Shown: positions 26,633-36,080, counted from the stretch's first letter. The stretch is 64,000 nucleotides of DNA from Acidobacteriota bacterium (GCA_018000455.1 JAGNJW010000001.1:62001-126000); one strand, 5' to 3'. The notes: generated from the letters alone by a model not told the origin. Translations and numbers: made by a program.

Positions 26633-26845
26633 TCAGGCCGGCAGACCGAGTTCGCGCGCCGTATGGGCCAACGTCGTGTCCACTGTCACGAGCGCGTCGA
26701 GGGGCTGGACTGTGTGGAACCTGAGCGCCGTCTGCAGGTGTGCCAGGCCGAGGGAGCGCGGCGTCGCCACCGCCGGCATGGTCAGGGACGTGCACAGGTA
26801 GGCCGAAGTGTCGACAGAGACCCGGCGCGTGCGCGCGGGGCTCAC
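26633..26845 (-). pseudogene. VapC-like PIN-domain toxin with internal deletion
   Basis: The frame encodes 70 residues, about half the usual 130-140. The N-terminus RRVSVDTSAYL is the normal PIN start with the first catalytic aspartate. It then jumps within a few residues to the C-terminal block MPAVATPRSLGLAHLQTALRF and LVTVDTTLAHTARELGLPA, which carries the last acidic site. The middle of the domain, including the central acidic residues, is absent, so the ribonuclease should be inactive. GTG start overlaps the antitoxin stop (GTGA), the usual VapBC coupling. Confidence 0.7.
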
Positions 26846-27093
26846 CGGTCGCCCCGATCGTCGAGCAACGTCGCCAGAAGCAGGCCATTAGGTCCTTTGA
26901 GCCCACCTGTGACGGCCGGCCCGAGACGCGCTGCTCCGACTTTCCCCCCACGGTGAACGCGCGCCGCCGCCACCGGTGTCAGCTGGACTACTGGCTCGTT
27001 GTGTTGGGTGATGACCAGCGTCTCGCCGGCTTCCGCCCGGGCGATGGCACCAGACAGCTGCGCCGTCAGGTCCTGAACGGAGATCCGAGTCAT
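26842..27093 (-). CDS. Phd/VapB-type antitoxin
   Basis: An 83-residue protein starting MTRISVQDLTAQLSGAIARAEAGETLVITQHNEPV, the standard Phd/YefM DNA-binding fold. The C-terminal part (about residue 45 on) is the toxin-neutralising tail. It precedes and overlaps the truncated VapC gene. With the toxin broken, this antitoxin may persist as a stand-alone regulator or is on its way to loss. ATG 27093 is preferred over an upstream ATG at 27144 since homology begins at MTRIS. Confidence 0.8.
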   Translation of the reverse strand: MTRISVQDLTAQLSGAIARAEAGETLVITQHNEPVVQLTPVAAARVHRGGKVGAARLGPAVTGGLKGPNGLLLATLLDDRGDR

Positions 27094-27153
27094 GGACCAA
27101 CTATTGTAGAAGTGGACCACGGAAGTCCAGATGCGACGGGCCACCGGCGTGGG

Positions 27154-29028
27154 CTACGGCGTCGCCGTCGCGTAGTGGAAGTCGCCGGCACGCACGTCGA
27201 GGGTGTCACCGTCGACGACGATCGTGACGCTGACCTCCGGGTCGCCGGGCCGCAGCCGGCCGCGGCCGGTGAGGCTGGCCCAGCCCGCGGCTGTCTGAAT
27301 CCGTCCGAACGCGGTCATGTCAAGCGCGACACCGCTCGCTCCCTGCCTGAGCCGCACCGTGCCACCAGCCGCGCGCGCGCCGGCAGCCTGGGTCACGTCG
27401 AGTACCACCTCAACGTCGGTGGTGGCGTGGCGATGGCGCATCGTGTGCGCCCCAGGCGGCGTCATCGGACGGGTCGGCATGTGCGGCCCGCGGCGTAGCG
27501 CCCGCCCACCCTTGAAGCCGGTGACCGCGCCGTCTCCGAGCACGACCGAGCCGTTCAGGATCACCGTGTGAATGCCGTCCGAGGTGCGAGTGGGCGCCTC
27601 GAACGTCGCGTGATCGATGACGGTCTCTGGATCGAAGACCACGATGTCCGCAGCCATACCCGGCGCCAGCCAGCCGCGATCCACCAGGCCGATGGTGGCG
27701 GCTGGCAAGCCCGTCATCTTGCGGACCGCGTCCTCCCAGCTCAGGACCGGCTGTTCGCGCACGTAGCGGCCGAGCACGCGCGGAAAGGTGCCGTAGTATC
27801 GGGGATGTGATGCCTCGCCCGCCACTGCCCCGCAGTCGCACGCGATCGACGACGTCGGGTGTTTCAGGATGGCGACGAGATCGGCCTCGACGCCGAAGCG
27901 GACGATGATGCCGGGGCTGCTCTGCTCGAGCAGCCGCACCACGGCCTCGCCGGCCCCCACGTTCATCGACGCCATGACCGCCGTGAGCTCTTGCTTAATG
28001 GCGGTCAGATAGATGCCGGCGGCGCCGCCAAAGCGCGCCTCCATCGCGGCCTCGGCCTCGGTGATGATGCGCGCGCGCTGAACCGGGTCGGCGAAGCGTG
28101 TCAGCATGGCCTCGCGGCCGCCGTCCTGGGCCCAGCCTGGAATGATCAGTGACACGAGGCCGGTCTGCCCCGCCAGATAGGGGTAGACATCGGCGGCCGT
28201 GTAGGTGCCGCGCTCGGTCGCCTGGCGCATCTGACGCAGGATGTCGGCGGCGCGGCCCTGCTCGCGGCCCTGCACCTTCATGTGCGTGATGATCGGCGTC
28301 ACGCCCGATCGCGCGCCGATGGCGATCGTCTCGGCCATGCCGGCAATCGAGCTGAAGCCCGACTCCGGCGTGACGCGGTCGTGGTTGGTGAAGAAGGTGC
28401 GTGAGGCGCGGGCCACGTCCACCACCTTGATCACGTCTTCAGTGGAGGCGTAGTAGCCGGGTTTGTAGTCGAGCCCGGCCGAGAAACCCCAGGCCCCAGC
28501 GTCGAGGCCGGTGCTGAGCCGCTCGCGCATGCGGGGGATCTCGTCGCCCGCCGGCCGCCTGTCGGCCAGCCCGACCACCTCGGCCCACACGCTGTTGAAG
28601 CCGATGGCTGTCGCGATGTTGACGGCCAGGCCGCGTGCTTCTGCGGCGGCAAGCTGGGCACGGATGTCGACCGGGCCCCCACCGTCCGCATTCAGGAGCT
28701 CGGTCGTCACGCCCTGCGTCAGCATGTTCGCGGCGGTCATCAGCCCGTCAGGCGTCGCATGACTGTGGATGTTGATGAAGCCCGGGGTGACGAAGCGTCC
28801 GGTGGCGTCGATCTCGACCGCGGCGCGCGCGCCCGAGAGATCGCCGACCCTCGCGATCGACCCGCCGCTCACGGCCACATCGGCCAGGTATCGCGGCGCC
28901 CCCGAGCCGTCGATGACCGTGCCGCCACGGACGATGAGGTCGTAGGCGGTGGCGGGCTGCTGCCCGTGCCCCGCGAGGCCGGCGGCGAGCGTGAACACGG
29001 CGGCGAGCGCGTGACGGCTGTGACGCAT
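27154..29028 (-). CDS. N-acyl-D-amino-acid deacylase (D-aminoacylase) family, secreted
   Basis: A 624-residue amidohydrolase. A signal peptide (ALAAVFTLAAGLAGHGQQ) is followed by YDLIVRGGTVIDGSGAPRYLADVAVSGGSI and the metal motif FINIHSHATPDGL, TRAASDN-like KMTGLPAATIGLVDRGWLAPGMAADIVVFDP. These show the D-aminoacylase/N-acyl-D-amino-acid hydrolase family. Residues about 520-624 are an extra C-terminal beta-rich domain (VEVVLDVTQAAGARAAGG) not in minimal family members. TATAAT on the minus strand (29041-29036) is 7 nt from the ATG, so the mRNA should be leaderless. Confidence 0.85.
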   Translation of the reverse strand: MRHSRHALAAVFTLAAGLAGHGQQPATAYDLIVRGGTVIDGSGAPRYLADVAVSGGSIARVGDLSGARAAVEIDATGRFVTPGFINIHSHATPDGLMTAANMLTQGVTTELLNADGGGPVDIRAQLAAAEARGLAVNIATAIGFNSVWAEVVGLADRRPAGDEIPRMRERLSTGLDAGAWGFSAGLDYKPGYYASTEDVIKVVDVARASRTFFTNHDRVTPESGFSSIAGMAETIAIGARSGVTPIITHMKVQGREQGRAADILRQMRQATERGTYTAADVYPYLAGQTGLVSLIIPGWAQDGGREAMLTRFADPVQRARIITEAEAAMEARFGGAAGIYLTAIKQELTAVMASMNVGAGEAVVRLLEQSSPGIIVRFGVEADLVAILKHPTSSIACDCGAVAGEASHPRYYGTFPRVLGRYVREQPVLSWEDAVRKMTGLPAATIGLVDRGWLAPGMAADIVVFDPETVIDHATFEAPTRTSDGIHTVILNGSVVLGDGAVTGFKGGRALRRGPHMPTRPMTPPGAHTMRHRHATTDVEVVLDVTQAAGARAAGGTVRLRQGASGVALDMTAFGRIQTAAGWASLTGRGRLRPGDPEVSVTIVVDGDTLDVRAGDFHYATATP

Positions 29029-29035
29029 GTCGGCG

Positions 29036-29041
29036 ATTATA
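29036..29041 (-). promoter_or_regulatory. Consensus -10 of D-aminoacylase gene, leaderless
   Basis: TATAAT reads on the minus strand and lies 7 nt from the ATG at 29028. Transcription would begin at about the first base of the start codon. Confidence 0.55.
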
Positions 29042-29187
29042 GGCGCCAGGTCCGCGACCGGTCGGCATCGGCCGTCGACTGCATCAGACCTGTCGCCACT
29101 GTGCCCCTCCGGACGGCTGGCCTTCCCGCGTCTGCTGTGGAACCATAATTCCGCCTGCCGCTCGTGCGGCCGGGCTGGAGGATGTCC

Positions 29188-32100
29188 ATGAGTGTGCGAA
29201 CTGCCGGCCTTGGCCACATCGTGATGTCAGTGGTCGCGGTTACGGCCACGGTGGCTGCGCTTCGAGCCACCGCGCCCGGCGATGATCCTGCCAGCGGCGC
29301 CTCCACCCGCTTGCTGCGCCAGCCCACGGTGAGCGCGACCCACATCGCCTTTGCCTACGCCAGCAATATCTGGATCGTCGAGCGGGCCGGCGGCACCGCG
29401 CGGCGCGTCACCAGCTTCCAGGGACAGGCCAGTCATCCCCAGCTCTCGCCCGATGGCCGTCAGCTGGCCTTCAGTGCCGACTACTCCGGCAATGCCGACG
29501 TCTATGTCGTGCCCGTCGAGGGCGGCGAGCCCACGCGACTGACCTGGCATCCCGGCGGCGATCTCGTGCAGGGCTGGACGCCCGACGGCGCCCGCGTGCT
29601 CTTCACCTCGACGCGCGCCTCCGCTTCACCCGCCGCGACGCCGCGCTTCTGGACGGTGCCGGTGGCCGGCGGTGCCGCCGTGCCGCTCGCGCTGCCGCGC
29701 GGCTATCAGGGCAAGATCGCCCCCGACGGGAAGCGCCTGGCCTACCGCATGAACAACTCGTGGGATGAGGAGCGGCGTAACTACAAGGGCGGCCAGAACA
29801 AGGCGATCTGGATCGCCGATCTCACGACTTACGAGGTGGCGACGCCGCCCTGGACCGGTTCGAAGGAAATGGACCCGGTGTGGCTCGGCGACACCGTCTA
29901 CTTCCTTTCCGACCGTGACGGCGTGTCGAACGTCTGGTCGTATGCCGCAGCCACGAAGCAGCTCGCCCAGGTCACGCGCTTCACCGACTTCGACGTGAAG
30001 ACGCTCGGGGCGGGCGGCGGCGTGCTGGTGGTCGAACAGGCCGGCCTCGTCCACCTCGTCGACCCGAAGGCCGGTAAGCCCTCGGTCGTGCCCATACGCG
30101 TGACCGGTGATTTCCCGTGGCTGATGCCGCGCTGGGAAGACGTCACCGCGCGCATGACCAACCTCGGCCTGTCGCCGACCGGCAAACGCGTGGTGGTGGA
30201 ATCGCGCGGCGAGATCTTCACCGTGCCCGGCGACAAGGGCGACGTGCGCAACCTCACCGCGTCGAGCGAATCGGCGGAGCGTGAGCCGGCATGGTCGCCC
30301 GACGGCCGGTTCGTGTCGTACTTCAGTGATGCCGGCGGCGAATACCGTCTGGTCATCGAGGCGCAGGATGGCCTGGCGCCGCCGCGCGAGATTCCGCTCG
30401 AGAAGCCGACGCGCTACTATTCGCCGGCGTGGTCGCCCGACAGCACCAAGTTGCTGTACACCGACACCAATCTGCAGGTGTGGGTGCTCGACGTCGTGAC
30501 CGGCAAGGCGAAGATCGTCGGCCGCGATCCGTGGATGGTGCCCCAGCGCACGCTGGCGCCGTCGTGGAGCCCCGACAGCCGGTGGGTGGCCTTCGCCTCT
30601 CGCCTCGACACGCTGTACCGCGCGATCGTCATCGCCAACGCGGACACTGGGCAGCAACGCCAGATTACCGACGGCCTGGCCGATGCGATGTACCCGGTGT
30701 GGGACGCGAGCGGCAAGTACCTGTGGTTCCTGGCCTCGACCGACCTCGGGCTGCGCTCGCAGTGGCTCGACATGACGTCCTACGAGCACCTGCAGACGTT
30801 CGGGCTCTACGTCGCCGTGCTCCGTAAAGGCGAACCGAGTCCGACCTTGCCCGAGAGCGACGAAGATGCCGGCGTGGGCGCCAAGATCGAGCCAACGCCG
30901 CTCGTCGGCTCCAGTGCCCCGGTGACCATCGACTTCGAGGGGCTGCAGCAGCGCGTCATTGCCGTGCCCAACGTGCCCGAACGCCAGTACGCGCGCCTTG
31001 TTGCCGGCACGGCCGGCAGTGTCTTCTATCTCGAAGCGCCGCCGGTCGCCGAACGCGGCGGCACCCCGCCCACGACCGGCAGCACGCTGCGCCGCTATCG
31101 CCTGAGCGATCGCACATCGGTGGGATTTGCGACCAATGTCGGTGACTACGCGGTGAGCGCCGATGGCAAGAAGCTCGTCTATCGCACGCCGTCGCGGCCG
31201 GCGCCTGAGGGCGGCGGCGAGGCCACGCCGCCCGCCCTGTATCTGGTCGACGCCGATGGCGCCGTGCCGGTGGCGGGCGCCGGACGGCTCAATGCGACGC
31301 TCCGCATGCAGCTGGATCCGAAGGCGGAGTTCCGGCAGATCTACAGCGAAGGGTGGCGCTACCAGCGCGACTACCTCTACGTGGCGAACCAGCACGGCGC
31401 CGACTGGCCGGCGATGAAGAAGCGGTACGGCGCGCTGCTGCCCGACGTGCGGCATCGCGCCGATCTCACCTATCTGCTCGACATGATGGGCGGCGAGATC
31501 GCGATTGGCCACTCCTACGTGCGCGGCGGCGATCTGCCCGAGGTGCCGCCGACACGCGCCGGACTGCTGGGCGCCGACACGGCGATCGAGAACGGCCGCT
31601 ACCGCCTCACTCGTATCTACGACGGCGAGAGCTGGAATCCCGAGTTGCGGGCGCCGCTGGCAGCGCCTGGCGTCGACGTGGCCGCGGGCGACTACCTGCT
31701 CGCCGTCAATGGCGTCGAGCTCGGCGCCGCCGACAATCTCCACCGCCTGCTCGACGGCACGGCCAACCGGCAGACGGTGCTGACCGTGAACGCGCAGCCC
31801 ACGCTTGCCGGCGCGCGCCAGGTGACGGTGGTGCCGGTGGCGAACGAGCAGGGTTTGCGTACGCGGGCCTGGGTCGAGGGCAACCGGCGGCTCGTCGACA
31901 AGCTCTCGGACGGCAAGCTCGCCTACGTCTACGTGCCCAATACCGGTCAGCCCGGTTACGTCAGCTTCAACCGCTACTACTTCGCACAACAGGACAGGGC
32001 CGGCGCGGTCATCGACGAGCGCTACAACGGCGGCGGATCGGCCGCCGACTACATCATCGACGTGCTGCAGCGCGACTTCGACGGCTACTTCAACAACGTG

Positions 32101-32538
32101 GCCGGCGACCGCGTGCCGTTCACCAGCCCCGGGGCCGGCATCTGGGGACCGAAGGTGATGATCATCAACGAGATGGCCGGTTCCGGCGGCGATCTGATGC
32201 CGTACATGTTCCGGCGGCGCAAGATCGGCCCGCTCGTGGGCACTCGCACCTGGGGCGGCCTCGTGCATACGGCCGACACGCCGCCGTTCATCGATGGCGG
32301 CACCATGATCGCGCCGCGCGGCGGGTTCTTCACGCGCGATGGCAAGTGGGCCGTGGAGAACGAGGGCGTCGGTCCCGACATCGAGGTCGAGAATTGGCCG
32401 AAAGAGGTCATCGCCGGCCGCGATCCCCAGCTCGAACGCGCGGTCGAGGAAGCTCTGAAGGCGCTGGCAGCCGCGCCGCCGACGCGCCTGCGGAAGGAAC
32501 CGCCACCTCCCACGTGGGGCCGTCGGCCAGGCCACTAA
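29188..32538 (+). CDS. Tricorn-like S41 family protease with TolB-type beta-propeller
   Basis: A 1116-residue exported protein. After a signal-like N-terminus, residues about 50-600 form WD40/TolB-like beta-propeller repeats (SHPQLSPDGRQLAFSADYSGNADVYVVP and similar). A tricorn C1/core domain follows, then a PDZ domain (PGVDVAAGDYLLAVNGVELGAADNL). The S41 catalytic domain ends with IDERYNGGGSAADYI and NEMAGSGGDLMPYMF, in which S999 is the nucleophile. Tricorn proteases trim peptides. A GGAGG Shine-Dalgarno 6 nt upstream selects ATG 29188 over 29182. CATAAT near 29145-29150 is the probable -10. Confidence 0.93.
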   Translation: MSVRTAGLGHIVMSVVAVTATVAALRATAPGDDPASGASTRLLRQPTVSATHIAFAYASNIWIVERAGGTARRVTSFQGQASHPQLSPDGRQLAFSADYSGNADVYVVPVEGGEPTRLTWHPGGDLVQGWTPDGARVLFTSTRASASPAATPRFWTVPVAGGAAVPLALPRGYQGKIAPDGKRLAYRMNNSWDEERRNYKGGQNKAIWIADLTTYEVATPPWTGSKEMDPVWLGDTVYFLSDRDGVSNVWSYAAATKQLAQVTRFTDFDVKTLGAGGGVLVVEQAGLVHLVDPKAGKPSVVPIRVTGDFPWLMPRWEDVTARMTNLGLSPTGKRVVVESRGEIFTVPGDKGDVRNLTASSESAEREPAWSPDGRFVSYFSDAGGEYRLVIEAQDGLAPPREIPLEKPTRYYSPAWSPDSTKLLYTDTNLQVWVLDVVTGKAKIVGRDPWMVPQRTLAPSWSPDSRWVAFASRLDTLYRAIVIANADTGQQRQITDGLADAMYPVWDASGKYLWFLASTDLGLRSQWLDMTSYEHLQTFGLYVAVLRKGEPSPTLPESDEDAGVGAKIEPTPLVGSSAPVTIDFEGLQQRVIAVPNVPERQYARLVAGTAGSVFYLEAPPVAERGGTPPTTGSTLRRYRLSDRTSVGFATNVGDYAVSADGKKLVYRTPSRPAPEGGGEATPPALYLVDADGAVPVAGAGRLNATLRMQLDPKAEFRQIYSEGWRYQRDYLYVANQHGADWPAMKKRYGALLPDVRHRADLTYLLDMMGGEIAIGHSYVRGGDLPEVPPTRAGLLGADTAIENGRYRLTRIYDGESWNPELRAPLAAPGVDVAAGDYLLAVNGVELGAADNLHRLLDGTANRQTVLTVNAQPTLAGARQVTVVPVANEQGLRTRAWVEGNRRLVDKLSDGKLAYVYVPNTGQPGYVSFNRYYFAQQDRAGAVIDERYNGGGSAADYIIDVLQRDFDGYFNNVAGDRVPFTSPGAGIWGPKVMIINEMAGSGGDLMPYMFRRRKIGPLVGTRTWGGLVHTADTPPFIDGGTMIAPRGGFFTRDGKWAVENEGVGPDIEVENWPKEVIAGRDPQLERAVEEALKALAAAPPTRLRKEPPPPTWGRRPGH

Positions 32539-32582
32539 ACCAAATAAACGCCGGCAACGTCCAACCCGGCCAGGAGTTCCTC

Positions 32583-32770
32583 ATGTTGGCCCACCTGCGC
32601 CTGGCGATCCGCACGCTGTCGAAGACCCCGTTCGTGACCGCCGTGGCGGTCGGCTCGATTGCCTTGGGCATCGGGGCGAATGCCGCGCTCCTGGGCGCCG
32701 TGGCGCTCGGAGCCAGCCTGCTCCCGGCCCTCCGCGCCTCGCGCCGATGGTGGCGCTGCGCGACGAATGA
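32583..32770 (+). pseudogene. ADOP/MacB-type ABC permease fossil (N- and C-terminal ends only)
   Basis: ATG 32583 opens with LRLAIRTLSKTPFVTAVAVGSIALGIGANAA, the exact start of ADOP-family FtsX-like permeases (normally about 800 residues). It then passes directly into LLGAVALGASLLPALRASR, the final helix of the same family. The next bases in the +1 frame read PMVALRDE and a TGA at 32768-32770, the standard ADOP C-terminus. So about 700 codons were lost and a frameshift follows. The main frame continues to 32828. It lies just behind the tricorn gene. Confidence 0.75.
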
Positions 32771-32837
32771 GACTCGTGCCGGATCGGCCCGCGAGCGGCG
32801 ACTGCGCCCGTTGCGCGCGGAGGCGTGATGGCGCACG

Positions 32838-33590
32838 ATGCAGCGTGCCGGGACGCCTCGTCGCATGATTACCCGCCGGCCGCGCGCCATCGAGACGGTG
32901 TTCCTCGACGCCGGCGGCGTGCTCGTGCATCCGAACTGGACACGCGTTGCCGACGCACTCGTTGGCCGCGGTGTCGCGACGAGCGCAGCGGCCCTGGCGG
33001 CGGCCGAGCCTCACGCCAAGCGCGAGATGGACCTGGCCACGCTCATGGCGCGCACCGACGATCGGCAGCGCGGCTGGATCTACTTCGAAAGCGTGCTGCG
33101 GCACGCCGGGCTCGATGCCTCGACGGCGGCGGCGGGTGAGGCGCTCGCCGAGGTGCGCGCCTACCACGACGCCCACAATGTGTGGGAGCACGTGCCCGAC
33201 GACGTCGTGCCGATGCTGGCGGGGCTCAGGGCGCTCAGCGTGCGGCTCGTCGTCGTGTCGAACGCAAACGGGCGGCTGCACGCGATGTTCGACCGCGTCG
33301 GCCTCACGCCGCATGTCGACGAGATTCTCGACTCGCACGACTTCGGTGTCGAGAAGCCCGATCCGCGGCTCTTTCACCTGGCGCTGGCGGCCAGCGGCAC
33401 CGATGCGGCCACGACCGTCCACGTCGGCGACTTCCTGCACATCGACGTCGTCGGCGCCCGGGCGGCAGGTTTGGCCGAGGCCGTGCTCTTCGACGTCGCC
33501 GGCCTCTACGACGACGCCGACTGTCCTCGGGTGCGCCAGCTGGGCGCGCTGGTGGAATTCGTCGCCGCCAAGAACGCCGCCGGCGGTTAG
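32838..33590 (+). CDS. HAD-superfamily hydrolase
   Basis: A 250-residue HAD protein. Motif I is ETVFLDAGGVLVHP with D24 as nucleophile; the usual second aspartate is Gly, as in DAGGVL-type members. Motif II is LVVVSNANG, motif III is GVEKPDPRLFHLAL with K, and motif IV is VHVGDFLHIDVVGARAAG. Cap insertion of about 70 residues follows motif I. Substrate unknown. It ends in a 4-bp convergent overlap with the PhoD-like gene. An in-frame ATG at 32865 is an alternative start. Confidence 0.82.
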   Translation: MQRAGTPRRMITRRPRAIETVFLDAGGVLVHPNWTRVADALVGRGVATSAAALAAAEPHAKREMDLATLMARTDDRQRGWIYFESVLRHAGLDASTAAAGEALAEVRAYHDAHNVWEHVPDDVVPMLAGLRALSVRLVVVSNANGRLHAMFDRVGLTPHVDEILDSHDFGVEKPDPRLFHLALAASGTDAATTVHVGDFLHIDVVGARAAGLAEAVLFDVAGLYDDADCPRVRQLGALVEFVAAKNAAGG

Positions 33591-35053
33591 CTGCGCCCGG
33601 CCGGTGCCGTGTCGGCGTCGCGCACGGCCGGCTCGAGCAGGTGCGCCGGCACCAGCACGCAGCGCGAGCCCGAGCATTCGACCCGTAGCCGTGTTTCAAG
33701 TACCGGCGTGGCCCTGTTGTCACCCAGGTAGCGGTACCCCTGGAGCGTCGCGGTGAGCGTCGTGCCCGTGTCGTCGACCTGCAGCGTGGCGAACTGGCCG
33801 TTCTTCTGCTGCCGGGGCTCGTGTGAATACGGACCGCCCTTGCGGCGCACGAACCGATCGAGCGGCGCCGCCTGCGCCACGATGAAGCCGCCGTTCTGGT
33901 TGTTGCGGCCGTCGTCGAAGGCCAGCATGTGGGCGTCGCCGCTCAGCATCAGGAGGCGCGAGCCCAGGCCGAGTGTGGCGATACGGTCGCCGATCGCCTT
34001 TCGCTCGGCGGCGTAGCGGCCCCACCCGTCACCGTCGCCGTCGGGCGTGATCCACGGCACGGGATTCACCCACACCAGCAGCGGCACGCGGTCGGCAGCC
34101 GCCCGGTCGAGTTCCTCGAACAGCCACGTCACCTGACGACTGCCAAGCAGCGTCAGGGCCGGCGGCAGGCGTTCCGAGCGCGCGTCGGTCATCAGGAACC
34201 GCACGCGGCCGATGTCGAACGTCTGCGCGATCGGCCCATCGGCCTTCGGCGCGAGCGGCAACGGATAGTGCGGAACGTCGGTGCTGTAGTAGGTCCGCGC
34301 GGCATCGCGGGTCGGGGAGCGGGCGTCGGAGTCGTCCGACCCGTAGTCGTGATCGTCCCACATGTAGACGATTGGCGTACGGCGGTAGAGCAGCGCCTGG
34401 TACTCCTGCGAGAGCACACGGTCGAGCGCGCGCCTGAAGAGCTCGAGCAGGAAACGGTCGCGCACGCGCCGGATGGTCTCGGGCAGGAAACTGGGCGACG
34501 GCGCTGGCCCGGTGATGTTGTAGTAGTGGAAGTCGCCCATGTGGATGAACACGTGGGGATCGAGGGCGCTCACAGCGGCGAAGACGCCGCTGTTCGACAC
34601 GTGCGACATCGGCACGATCCGGGTGCCGCCGGCACACGAGGCGAAGGCCGCCGTGAAGCTGAAGGGGCCGGAGCCGAACGTCCGAAACCGCGCCCGGGTG
34701 CCGCTGTCGGGCCGGAACCCAGTGAAGTACTCGGTGGCCGGGGCCAGCCCGTCGACCCGGTACTCGATGACGGTGCGGTCCTTGCGACTGCGCGACGGTG
34801 CGGCGCTGGCAATGCCCTCGATGCGCCGGGGGGCGAGGAGCCCACGAGCGGTATCGACGAGCAGCGGCGGCACGGTGACCGGGCGCTCGGCAAAGGCCGC
34901 GATGACCGTTGCCGAGGTCGCCGTGACGGCTCCAGACCACAGCCACGCGGGTTCGGCGTCGGCTCGCGCGCCGGCGGGGGCGACGACCAGTCCCGCCAAG
35001 AGCTGGCGGAGCACGTCCCGACGGGGTAGAAAGTGGCCGGACGGCACGACCAC
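33587..35053 (-). CDS. PhoD-like metallophosphatase, secreted
   Basis: A 488-residue protein with an N-terminal RRDVLRQLLAGLVVAPAGARA export signal (Tat-like RR but not the full motif). PhoD-like domain order: AWLWSGAVTATSATV (Ig-like), ASCAGGTRIVPMSHVSNSGVFAAV, HMGDFHYYN, MWDDHDYGSDDSD and LLMLSGDAHMLAFDDG, covering the metal ligands. It is a different subfamily from the phoD at 18.2 kb, with a longer C-terminal tail that carries two cysteines (ECSGSRC). Substrate not certain. The 3' end overlaps the HAD gene. Confidence 0.88.
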   Translation of the reverse strand: MVVPSGHFLPRRDVLRQLLAGLVVAPAGARADAEPAWLWSGAVTATSATVIAAFAERPVTVPPLLVDTARGLLAPRRIEGIASAAPSRSRKDRTVIEYRVDGLAPATEYFTGFRPDSGTRARFRTFGSGPFSFTAAFASCAGGTRIVPMSHVSNSGVFAAVSALDPHVFIHMGDFHYYNITGPAPSPSFLPETIRRVRDRFLLELFRRALDRVLSQEYQALLYRRTPIVYMWDDHDYGSDDSDARSPTRDAARTYYSTDVPHYPLPLAPKADGPIAQTFDIGRVRFLMTDARSERLPPALTLLGSRQVTWLFEELDRAAADRVPLLVWVNPVPWITPDGDGDGWGRYAAERKAIGDRIATLGLGSRLLMLSGDAHMLAFDDGRNNQNGGFIVAQAAPLDRFVRRKGGPYSHEPRQQKNGQFATLQVDDTGTTLTATLQGYRYLGDNRATPVLETRLRVECSGSRCVLVPAHLLEPAVRDADTAPAGRS

Positions 35054-35194
35054 GATCCTATCGCACCGATCGGGCGCCAGTTGGTCTTCGACGGGCGCGT
35101 GGCCATCAGGACTGATAAGATCGCGGCGGCGGCTCCACGAGTCGTGGAGCTGGCGCGCGCGGCCGCCCCCCGCCGGCGCGCATCGGAGTCATGC

Positions 35195-35449
35195 ATGTTC
35201 CAGGGACGTCCCCGCAGTAAGCGCGACCGTGAGCGCGCCCGACAGGATCGGCAGAAGCAGAAGACGCAGAAACGGGTCGAGTCGCGCGAACGCCGCGCCA
35301 ACACACCTGGTGCGCCTCCGGGCATCGACCCGGATATCGCGGGCATCGTGCCCGGGCCGCAGGCCAATCCGTGGGGAGACGACCTCTCAGACTTGAACGA
35401 GGACGCGACCGAGGGCGACGACGAGACGCCTGAAGAGCAGCCGTCCTGA
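35195..35449 (+). CDS. Small highly charged protein, unknown
   Basis: An 84-residue protein. The N-terminal half is strongly basic with a predicted helix (RPRSKRDRERARQDRQKQKTQK), and the C-terminal half is Pro/Gly-rich and acidic (DDLSDLNEDATEGDDETPEE). No signal peptide or membrane segment. A TAAGAT -10-like box is at 35112-35117. Family is not recognised. The clear codon bias and the 16-nt spacing to the DUF937 gene support a real gene. Confidence 0.55.
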   Translation: MFQGRPRSKRDRERARQDRQKQKTQKRVESRERRANTPGAPPGIDPDIAGIVPGPQANPWGDDLSDLNEDATEGDDETPEEQPS

Positions 35450-35465
35450 TTCCCGGGAGCATTTC

Positions 35466-36041
35466 ATGAACATCCTCGAAGCCCTCATGGCCGCCCAGGG
35501 CGGCGGCGCCGTGAAGCAGCTGGGCCAGCAGTTCGGCCTCGGCGACGACCAGACCAGCACCGCGCTGGCAGCGCTCGTGCCGGCTCTCGCCGCGGGGCTG
35601 GCCCGAAACGCCACCCGTGAGGGCGGTCTCGACGGGCTCACCGCCGCGCTGGCCGGCGGACGTCACGGCAGCTACCTCGACGACGTCTCCTCGCTCAGCC
35701 GCCCCGGAACGGTGGCCGACGGCAACGGCATCCTCGGCCATATCCTCGGCAGCAAGGACGCCAGCCGCCAGGTCGCCGCGCAAGCGGCACAGTCGACCGG
35801 CGTCGGTCCCGACGTGCTCAAGAAGATGCTGCCGATCGTAGCGGCCATGGTCATGGGCGCGATGGCCAAGAAGGCCGGCGGGCCCGCGGCCAACGCCGGG
35901 TTGTCCGGCGGCCTCGGCGCCAACCTCGGCGCCGGCGGCGGTCTGCTCGAGATGCTCACGCCGATGCTCGACCGTGATCGTGACGGCTCGGTCGTCGACG
36001 ACGTCGCAGGCATGTTCGGCAAGTTTCTCGGCGGGCGCTGA
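35466..36041 (+). CDS. DUF937 (YidB-like) domain protein
   Basis: A 191-residue protein with the DUF937 repeats: MNILEALMAAQGGGAVKQLGQQFGLGDDQTSTALAALVPALAAGL followed by LLKKMLPIVAAMVMGAMAKK-like residues and a glycine-rich region. The C-terminus has a DRDRDGSVVDDVAGMFGKFL segment with an acidic repeat. Function of the family is unknown. No signal peptide. It is preceded by the charged small protein and followed by the porin-like gene on the same strand, 51 nt away. Confidence 0.85.
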   Translation: MNILEALMAAQGGGAVKQLGQQFGLGDDQTSTALAALVPALAAGLARNATREGGLDGLTAALAGGRHGSYLDDVSSLSRPGTVADGNGILGHILGSKDASRQVAAQAAQSTGVGPDVLKKMLPIVAAMVMGAMAKKAGGPAANAGLSGGLGANLGAGGGLLEMLTPMLDRDRDGSVVDDVAGMFGKFLGGR

Positions 36042-36080
36042 GCGCCCCACCCGCCGTGCCGTGACGGAACGGGCGGCCGC

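Noticed and set aside
25734-27100. Defence island with active Mrr and toxin systems
   Set aside because: The Mrr piece and VapC are both truncated, no other defence genes are present, and only the DUF4160/DUF2442 pair is intact.
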